From: Neolentinus lepideus HHB14362 ss-1 | Lineage: Eukaryota; Basidiomycota; Agaricomycetes; Gloeophyllales; Gloeophyllaceae | DNA: 64,000 nt | Direction of reading: 5' to 3' | NCBI GenBank assembly: GCA_001632425.1 | Contig: KV425553.1 | Location: 62,001-126,000 of the forward strand | Shown: positions 56,230-64,000 of the stretch, piece by piece | Layout of the letters: each line of letters starts with the position of its first letter | Position numbering within the stretch: position 1 is the first letter of the stretch | Made by a program: the position numbers and the translations under genes | The notes under the pieces: model-generated | Told to the model about the DNA's origin: nothing | What the model saw: the letters and a program-made list of their open reading frames with translations, nothing else | Databases searched by the model: none

Positions 56230-58282
56230 ATGACAGACTACGATACTAACCATGATCTCCTTGCTCTCGTCGACCTCATTTCTTGCGCAGTGAAGGATGT
56301 AATCAAAGAATATGGCAGTGTCGGGCAAAGTGTCCCAGCATTAGACTCCGTCGTCACTGGGCCATTTGATAGTCAAGAGACGACGAACCTTGCTATTACC
56401 AAGGCCGTGAGGGTCATCGAAGGAGCGTGTGCCCAGCTCTGTGCGACCGTGGCCTGGCCTGCCCATGCTATGGAGAATGTCCGATGAGTCACTCTTCTAC
56501 TACTATTTCCGTGCTAATATACGAGTTTACTGCAGAAAGCTGAGGCCGTAAGGAATTTGATATATAGTATCATGATGTGTTCCAAGATATCTCGGTTTAG
56601 GGCTTCACCGGTGCTTGTCTGCGTATCGCAGCGGACGCGAAGATATCTGATTATCTCCTTGACAAACCCGCCGGTCTTCATGTATCGGAATTGTCTCAAA
56701 AATGTGGTATTGAATCGGGGAGACTAGCGCGTACCTTACGCCTTCTCGCATCGCAGCATTGCTACAGAGAAGGTGAACGACAACCTTGACTGGACGAATA
56801 TGTTGACATAGCGTGTCGTAGTTACACCGGACGTCTTCGCCAACAACCGTCTGAGTATGAAGCTTGTGACAAAGGATCCGGTTTCCGCCTACCTGCAACT
56901 CACGTAAGCGTAATTGACATACGATTTCATACGATTTCTATCACACTGAGACATCTTTCTAGGACTAACGAGGGCCTGAAGAGTGTCGCTTACCTTTACG
57001 AAGCGTTCAAAGATCCGGTTTACGGTGGCTCCTATGATATTGACAAAGCCCCATTCAGCCGGGTCTTTGGGATGCCGCTATTCACGTGGATTGAGAATAC
57101 CAAGAATGTCAGATATTCTTGAATCGATGCTGACCCTTGCTGAATTTTGTCCCGCAGGAGCATGGGGAGCCCATGACTGAGGTAAAACATTGCTCCAAAT
57201 CTCGCGACAAGACGTTCACCATATTTGCGCAGACATTTGCGAAATGCATGGAAGGTCTGGGAGATATCAATAACAGAGGAATTGTGGCAAAAGGTCGGTT
57301 GAGCAACGTGAAATCTGTCCGCTCTTGACTGAATAATCTTGTAGTGTTCCCGTGGTCAACACTCCCCGTGGATACCGTTATATGCGATGTAGCAGGAGGG
57401 AGCGGACACGTGAGCATGTTGCTCCTGAGGCAATTCCCCCAAATCAAGGCCATCATTCAAGACCAGCCTTCTGTAGTCAAAGTTGCCCGAGAGGTGGATC
57501 ATCCTCCATCCGCATGACGCCTTACCAGTATCTTATATGCATTTCTTTTAGTACTGGAAAGCTAAATTTCCGAAGGCAATTGAGGAAGACAGGATCTCCT
57601 TTGAACCTATCAATTTCTTCACCGAGTCTCCAGTGCCGGGTTGCGATTACTACTACGTAAGTTTACACGCATTGAATCCTATCCTTTCATCTGACTTTTG
57701 TTTAGGTTCGCCAGATATTGTACGTGATTTTCTTCTAACTTTCTAGATGTTGTCTGTACTACTGGTTTGCATATTAGGCACGATTGGCCGGATGCGGAAT
57801 GTCTCAATATCTTGGGAAATATTCGCAGAGTGATGAAGCCCTCCAGCAGACTGCTAATTCGTATGCTGGCCCAATCGTTCTTGGTTTCAATCAATTAACA
57901 ACCTGTGATTTTCAGATGAGTACATTTGCCCCCCGCAGGACTGGACTACAGAACACACGACGGTGGAGCGGGTATGCTTCGTCTATTTGGGGTATATTAG
58001 GTAGTGTTGACGTTTTATATAACAGGCTCCGAAGCCACTGCTTCCGAACTACGGCTTCGGATCCTCCATGGTATACGGGCAAGACCTCCGCATGTTGCTG
58101 ACCCTGAATGCGAAGGAGCGATCAGTGCAGGACTTTGCGGACTTGGGGTACGGGACCTGCATCACTGATTTGCTTGACTTGGGTTGAATTTTCGAATTTT
58201 GTCTAGTAAACAAGCTGGACTGAAGCTGATTAAAGCTTATGACACGGGGTCGACAGGTCTTGTAGAATTAGCTCTCGCATGA
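56230..58282 (+). CDS. S-adenosylmethionine-dependent O-methyltransferase
   Basis: Thirteen exons (56230-56478, 56536-56547, 56601-56772, 56822-56903, 56963-57107, 57158-57293, 57345-57493, 57552-57656, 57706-57719, 57778-57860, 57916-57971, 58026-58147, 58207-58282) give 466 residues. It is a COMT-like enzyme that methylates a phenolic or polyketide hydroxyl. The N-terminal half is a winged-helix dimer domain (SELSQKCGIESGRLARTLRL; REVTPDVFANNRLS). The SAM site is VICDVAGGSGH (277-287). The catalytic base is His356 in HDWPD. A second conserved block is PSSRLLIHEYI. The size matches fungal O-methyltransferases of secondary metabolism. Exons 2 and 9 are only 12 and 14 bases; exon 2 is the least certain. 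No polyketide or terpene synthase lies in the window, so it is not visibly part of a cluster. Confidence 0.85.
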
Positions 58283-58538
58283 TTATCGCCTCAGGAGGGG
58301 AACGTCTCTTCAAGCTTCGTTCCATAGGACTTTCAACAAGTCGTTCCATGGTGGTTCCTGCTTTTTGAGAACTCTTCTGGGAAACTGTATTTTGGCTCGT
58401 GTAATAGAAGTATCGTGTAAACTACCGCCTCGTGAATTACATCCATAGTATACATCGTAACGAAAACTGTATAGGACCAAATACAACAGACAACAACCTC
58501 AAGACAGCCTCATAAATAGATGCGAAACATACGACTCC

Positions 58539-60189
58539 CTATAACTGATTTATCTCAGCCTTGAGTCTTGACCGCGTATCAAACCGTCTCTGAAACATCG
58601 CGTCCCCAATTGGCCTTCTCGTCCTCACACCGTGCGAGGTCTCTGGACCTTCAAATTCCACCTCCACACCTTCGTGCGTGCCTTTCTCCACTCCGTCTAG
58701 TACAATCGCACTGTCGTTTCCCGTCTCCAAGTCTTTTTTGTTGTCAGTGTCGGAATCAGGAGTTCCGACGTATTCACCCCCATCCCCAATGTCCGTGACG
58801 ACCTGCGTCGTGAACTCGATCTGAATTTGGGTATGTGTTGCATTGCCGGGTTTACGCTGTGTAGAGCTCATCTCAACGGAGTGATCCCATGCGTCGGTGG
58901 GTTCGCGCCCCGTGAGGGCGTTCCGCAAGGCACGGGAGAACGAGGGGCTGGAAAAAGATAAGTTCATCACATAGTTGGACATGAACCAGGATTGCATACT
59001 CGACGAAAAGCGTGATGAGCGCGTACGCGCCTGGGACGATGCCGTACATAAAGCCAGACGTGGCCCAGACGACGTACGTCGCCTCCGAGTTGATACCATC
59101 TGACAGGGTGATGCTGAAGTTTGCGGCTGCAGAAATGCAGTTCGCGACGACTAACCCAATTACTTCGTTAATGCCCCGCAGAACGCGAATGACGGGATGC
59201 ACTACTCACTTAGGACAATAGGGTACAATATAATCCTCCACGCGACACTCCGCACTAACTTCCCATTGCTGCTGACGCTGCTGGCGTTTATACTCATGCT
59301 GAATATCCCGCGCCTGCCTCGGGTATAAGTGAGGAGGTGGATGAGGACGATGCAAGTCGAGATGGAGGCGACGATCATGGAGATGAGGATCCAAGCGTAG
59401 AATGCGCCAATCTCCCAGGCATTGCGTTCTTTCTGGGAGGTTAGGGAGATCCAGCAGATAAGTGCTTCGGGATCCCATCCCCAGACGTTCTTAACCGCTA
59501 TACAGCACAAATTCCAGTTGAGAGGTTGAACTTAAAGGCAAGGGAGGTGACTTACACCCTGGGAGCGCAGTAATGATGGCGGCAAAGAGTGATCCAAGAA
59601 GGTACCATCGGACGAAGCCCTCCGTGTGCAGACCATGCACGAGCGCGAGCTGGAGGTTGATCGGGATAAGCATTACCACGAAGTCGATGAAGTTGCCTAG
59701 TGGACGGAAGTCAGGAGCACGGCTATGTCCAGATGGGGATAAACATACTGGCAAAGAGAGTGAGGATAATGACGGCGTTGCACCATTTCGTGGGCCCGGT
59801 GATAAGCATCTCACCTCTTCAAATTCGCCGACATATTCTAGTCAGTAGTCGAAAGCAGCAAGTTGAAACAGGTTCGCTCACAGATACGTCCCGCTATATA
59901 TGAGGCTCATGACTTGCACCCACAAAAGCATCTGCAGGCTCTGCCTGCTGAGGCTTGGTCTCGTGAGCGGGTTGAGCCATATTACACCCGCCAGGGTGAG
60001 CACCACGATGGCGGCTACCAGCGAGAATATTGTCGGTGCTACGCCTGTCCATACGACGACTGTCTGCTTGTCCGACGTCCATACGAAGTCAGAGCTGGTA
60101 TTTCCCGGTGAAGACGAGTACAAGAAGGAAATGAAAGAGAGCGGGGAAGAGGGCAAGCCCCCAGGTGGCAGCTGCTCGGTGGCGGGCAT
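58539..60189 (-). CDS. seven-helix receptor, fungal cAMP-receptor/Git3-like type
   Basis: Six exons (60189-59882, 59816-59749, 59696-59556, 59497-59210, 59162-59000, 58947-58539) give 458 residues. Seven hydrophobic helices are seen: PTIFSLVAAIVVLTLAGVIW; LQMLLWVQVMSLIYSGTYL; a WCNAVIILTLFAS helix continuing to FVVMLIPINLQLALVHG; WYLLGSLFAAIITALPG; FYAWILISMIVASISTCIV; a helix around IVLIIGLVVANCIS; and FMYGIVPGAYALITLFV. Short loops, a long Ser/Thr-rich third cytosolic loop and a 140-residue acidic C-tail fit a G-protein-coupled receptor for nutrients or other small molecules at the plasma membrane. The ligand is unknown. The acceptor before exon 2 (TTGAAG) is non-ideal; a better-looking AG upstream leads to a stop. 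Confidence 0.75.
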
Positions 60190-61719
60190 GTAAGGGAGAA
60201 TAACGAAGAACAGAGGTGTTTACATACCCTATGGGATACGTTGACCATGTCCAGATGTAGAACGAGATCGGGATAAACTTGTAGCCATCAGGAACTCGAG
60301 ATCCTCAGATTGGGGCAAGATGATAAGAAGACTTTACGGTGGCCTCGGTGAAGCGATAAGAGCTGTCGCCTGCTAGGTTATGTAGCTTGGGGATTATACG
60401 ATCCATGGTCAGCGACCTTTGACCATCCATCGCTGAATAGTGACTCCGATTAGCATCCGTCTTACGGAACTTTCTGGACGCCTAAAGACTGTCGAGCACG
60501 GCCTCGTTGTAGCGCCGTTTCTTGAATTGCTAGCAGACTTCTTCCTATTGAAAGAAAGATAGCGGAGCCGTACAGTTCGGATGAAGAAGCAGTGAGTCAT
60601 TTGCTTTGGGCGCTTCCATCAGCCTGTGGCTATTCCCACAGGTTTCTGTCGCGACCAGTATACGACCAAGACTACCTATGAGATACACACAAGTGGCCAA
60701 GCACTTTACAAGATCCTGATAACCAACAACTATTCGCTTGTATGGTCCTTCCAATGCGTACCTCAATATCCTCAACATCGCTTCGTTATCGAGACGACGA
60801 ATAAGGTACGGAGAGATATCTTGTTGGCATGCTGTGCACGATCCTAAGCCCCCTTGGCCATGGATGGAAGTCCGCCTCGATCGTGAATATTAACCTCGCG
60901 TGGGACCGCGGAGGACGCCCAGTATAGATAAAATTTCGCTCGCATGCAAAAGCTTCATACAACATGCACCTTATAAATTTTCATAATATTCTTAACTTAA
61001 TGTCATCGAAGATATACAGATCCTTGTACCGCATCTACGCCGATGTGGCTCGGGAGTGCCTTGTGGTCAAGGTGCGTGTGATCGCCACGATCATAGGGTT
61101 GGCTAGCATTTTGAAAAGAAAAGAATAGTGGACCAGAAAATATTCGAAATCAGACTCTGGAAGCGATGTTTGCGCGCCAACAGCTCTGCTATACAAGATA
61201 CTTTTTTCCAGTAGGGGGAAACACAATTTGTCGAAGAGTATGAGTAATCTGAGACCGATCTCCCTTCCCCATTGGTCTGATATCTGCGGATGGCTTCGGG
61301 CGGGCGTTTTAACTAGAGCCCGAGCACCGCTAGAACGCTTCGAGAATAAGATACGGAGAGGGAATCGAGATTGAAGGGCGAGTCGAAGTCGAGTTTCATC
61401 ATAAATGTGGGACATCCTGACCAAGGACGACCGCCTGGCCAGTGACTCTTAATTAAGCTCAAGATATCGGAGAGCAACGAAGCTATCGAGAAAACCGACG
61501 AGTCAATTGCAGGTTGCCGTTGTCGTCGCTTTACGAAGACGGAGGTGTCGTAGATCTGAACCACGCATTTCGGAAATCTGCAGTTTCACTGTCAAATTTA
61601 ACATATTTATACATACAGTCTGAGACGACTGTGTTCTCATAGCAAGTATGCTGCACGAGAACAAATTGTCGAGCGGGCGTTGCAGCTGGTCTGAGCTATG
61701 GCTCCTGGTTCCGACTAAA

Positions 61720-61739
61720 ACACAGTCATGACAAAGTCG
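61720..61739. repeat. inverted repeat, left arm
   Basis: ACACAGTCATGACAAAGTCG; its exact reverse complement is at 62269-62288. The arms are 530 bases apart. Confidence 0.8.
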
Positions 61740-62268
61740 CTCTATTCCCACGGACGACCTTTCTTGCGTGCACAGTAGCCAAAACGACAGGACTCTTGAA
61801 AACGATTGGGCAGCAGGAGACAAGCAGAGTACGAAGTATGATCAAAATCAATCAATACTTTCATAAAATTAAAATTCATCCTTTCGCAACTATTTGTCTT
61901 TATTTCTCCTATTCTCTAAATTTAGCAGTCACGCCACTGTCCCGTCCCGCATTCCTCCTCACTAATGCGCAGTGATATCTAAATCTCCTGGACTTGTACA
62001 CTTTGTGAGTTACGTCCATGTGGTAGAAGCATGGGCTGGAGCTTCAAACAGCATGCTTGTCGCAGGCACAACCAGTCAGCGCACTCATCAGCCACCAGTC
62101 TTGCTAAGCTGTTAATGCGTCTGTTGACTCGGAGCGCTAGCCTCCAGACGATGCACAGTCGCCTTTGTCAGATCCAGCTACGCCTATCCTACAACTGCGA
62201 ACAGTTATCAACACAATTTGTCGAAGACTGTTTGTCATTTGAGACCTCATCGGTGGAATGACATAGAA

Positions 62269-62288
62269 CGACTTTGTCATGACTGTGT
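62269..62288. repeat. inverted repeat, right arm
   Basis: CGACTTTGTCATGACTGTGT, the exact reverse complement of 61720-61739. Confidence 0.8.
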
Positions 62289-62532
62289 GTTCTCAACTGA
62301 ATTGTCTATTGACTCGGAGTGCTAACCTCAAGCCGATACACTAGACGATACCCATGCGCCTCTGTCCAGCTATGTCTCCGCGCAGTTATTCTATCCTGAG
62401 AAAGATCTCTCCATCGTGACCGCCTGGGTCGGGTCTGTTGGATTACCAAGTGCTCGACGTCAGAGATCGCGTCAGAAACATATTTAAAGAGGCCAATCTC
62501 TTCTATCGTCAGTCTGACCCGAACCGTCGAAT

Positions 62533-63703
62533 ATGAGAGCAGTTGTTTGTCCTCGTGTACCTATCCCGCCCTCTGGGCTCGTGTATACGACTACCCATCC
62601 GACGCCATCGCCAAAGCCAGGCCATGTCCTGATCCGCGTCAAAGCGTTTGGCTTAAACCGATCCGAGCTATTCACGCGTCAGGGACACTCTCCTGGCATT
62701 CAGTTCCCTCGCGTTTTGGGTATAGAATGTGTAGGGACCGTCAAGGATGCTGGGGGAGGTAAATGGAAGGAGGGCGATGTCGTTGCCGCACTTATGGGGG
62801 GAATGGGTCGTCAGTTCGATGGTACGTTGAAGTACTGGAATATTTGTCAGGAGCTCTCTGAAGGTGAGCTGCTCTGCAGGGGGATATGCCGAATATACAC
62901 TGGTGCCTCAGTCGCAGGTGTCTGCTCCTGTTATCCTGCCGGAGGGCCTGAGCTGGGCTGAGTTCGGGGCAATCCCGGAAACCTTCTTGACAGGTAGCCT
63001 GCTAGTTTCTCGGACAATTTTCGGGTTAACTGTCGTTTCGCATAGCCTGGGCTTCCCTCTCCGAGTCTCTCAAACTCTCCTCAAAAGACACCCTCCTCAT
63101 CCGCGGGGGCACCTCGAGCGTCGGTGTCGCCGCAGCCACCCTAGCCAAGTCCTCGCTCTTTTCCTGCCAGCGAGTCATCGCAACCACTCGTTCTGCCAGT
63201 AAGGTCGAAAAACTCAGAACGTATGGTGCCGACGACATTATCGTCGAGGACAGCTCTGCGTCCATCGCCGGCAAGGTCAAGGAATTGACTGGGGGTAAGG
63301 GTGCCGACAAATGTATCGAGCTGGTTGGGCCGCCGACGCTGGTGGACTCGTTCAAGGCGCTCACTGACGATGGAGTGGCGAGCCAGGTTGGTGTACTGGG
63401 CGGGGTGTGGACGTGTAAGGACTTTGATGCAGTGGGTACGCTAGCACCTCGGAAGGTGAGTCGTGACGCACTCCGTTTGCGGCGTCAATTCGTTGAGTAT
63501 GGGTTCTGTAGCACTTGACCGTGTACAGCTCACACACCCTCAATATATCGAAGGCCCCGCTCCAGTGGATCGTCGACGCTGTGGCGCGTGGCGAAATCCA
63601 TCTCGGTCTCGATAAGGTGTTCAAGATGGAGGAAGCGGCTGCAGCCCACGAGTATATGGAGGCGAACAAGGCGAATGGGAAGGTGGTGTGCGTTGTTGAT
63701 TAA
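62533..63703 (+). CDS. zinc-independent quinone oxidoreductase-like MDR enzyme
   Basis: Four exons (62533-62821, 62880-62993, 63046-63455, 63512-63703) give 334 residues. It is an NAD(P)H-dependent medium-chain reductase. The N-terminal GroES-like domain (LIRVKAFGLNRSELFTRQG; FPRVLGIECVGTV) lacks the Cys/His pattern for catalytic zinc, as in quinone/enoyl reductases. The nucleotide loop is GGTSSVGVAA (about 155-164), followed by VIATTRSASKVEKLRTYGAD. The end EEAAAAHEYMEANKANGKVV is the standard MDR C-terminus. All three introns are 50-58 bases and canonical. The substrate could be quinones or alpha,beta-unsaturated carbonyls. The neighbouring spacer with repeats offers no functional hint. Confidence 0.9.
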
Positions 63704-64000
63704 AGCTTTAGTCTCTTGTACCAAAGTTAAACTCAACGTATGTATTTTTACATGAATTTTATGTTGTACGGTCATCATTCCCGCAGTGCGGTTTCCTGCG
63801 ACATGCCAACTCTACTAATAAATCTGTTGGAAAAGCCGGGATGCCTGCCGGGGCTGCAGCGAATGAAACGTAGTTGTCAAGCTGACTGCCACATCACCGG
63901 TTGCGCCGGCATATTCATTCTGAAAGCTCATATATTCACTGGTGTGGTTACAGTAGAAACAGTGAACACGCTCGAGCGAGGTCAGCGAGTGGGACGTTCC

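Larger units (their letters stand above)
60190..62532. other. long repeat-bearing intergenic region
   Basis: About 2.3 kb with no supported gene. Contains a 20-base inverted repeat, an 18-base direct repeat and two diverged copies of a TTGACTCGGAG-led segment (62117 and 62308), the debris expected of old mobile DNA. The right end should hold the promoter of the oxidoreductase gene (a TATTTAAAG lies near 62481). Confidence 0.45.

Noticed and set aside
1..64000. tRNA, rRNA or CRISPR features
   Set aside because: No cloverleaf with a GGTTCGAnnC box, no rRNA signature and no regularly spaced short repeats were seen on either strand by eye; a tRNA scan could still find one.

Overview
The window reads as nuclear DNA of a filamentous basidiomycete, most likely an Agaricomycete. 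Genes are split by many GT-AG introns of about 45-65 bases, some exons are tiny, and several encoded families are typical of mushrooms and wood-decay fungi: a single-gene beta-alpha fatty acid synthase, an HSPA12-type Hsp70, fungal seven-helix receptors, small secreted Kre9-like proteins and a fungal MBL-fold protein. There is no bacterial-style operon, CRISPR array or rRNA, and I recognise no tRNA. All gene models below were rebuilt by hand from reading frame, splice signals and family motifs; each stated exon set closes in frame.

0-13 kb: NmrA-like NAD(P)-binding protein (-); a very large Hsp70-like protein with a 750-residue low-complexity tail (-), divergent from a coiled-coil protein (+); an F-box protein (-). 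13-19 kb: gene-poor, with a tandem pair of seven-helix membrane genes, the first a pseudogene and the second intact. 19-24 kb: large-subunit catalase (-), divergent from the Rag-type GTPase Gtr2 (+), an amino-acid sensing arm of TORC1 signalling. 24.5-37.4 kb: one 20-exon gene for the whole cytosolic fatty acid synthase (3,935 residues). 37.9-44.9 kb: a small secreted protein (-), an intronless N-carbamoyl-D-amino-acid hydrolase (-) that resembles bacterial enzymes, a second small secreted Kre9-like protein (+), a POF1-like nucleotidyltransferase (+) and an intradiol ring-cleavage dioxygenase (-). 46.8-50 kb: a 17-exon Zn2Cys6 transcription factor of the XlnR type (+).

50-56 kb is a mobile-element zone: a 148-bp MITE-like element; a DNA transposon with perfect 94-bp terminal inverted repeats, an 11-bp target duplication and an assembly gap inside it; and an MBL-fold gene carrying a 411-base repeat-bearing intron or insertion. 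56-64 kb: O-methyltransferase (+), a seven-helix receptor (-), a repeat-rich spacer and a zinc-independent quinone-oxidoreductase-like enzyme (+).

The genes do not form one obvious pathway. Housekeeping metabolism (FAS, catalase, Gtr2) sits beside accessory catabolic and secondary-metabolism genes. The most unusual items are the Hsp70-tail fusion with tryptophan-glycine repeats, several micro-exons (6, 12 and 14 bases), one of which splits a zinc-ligand codon, and the freshly inserted inverted-repeat element.
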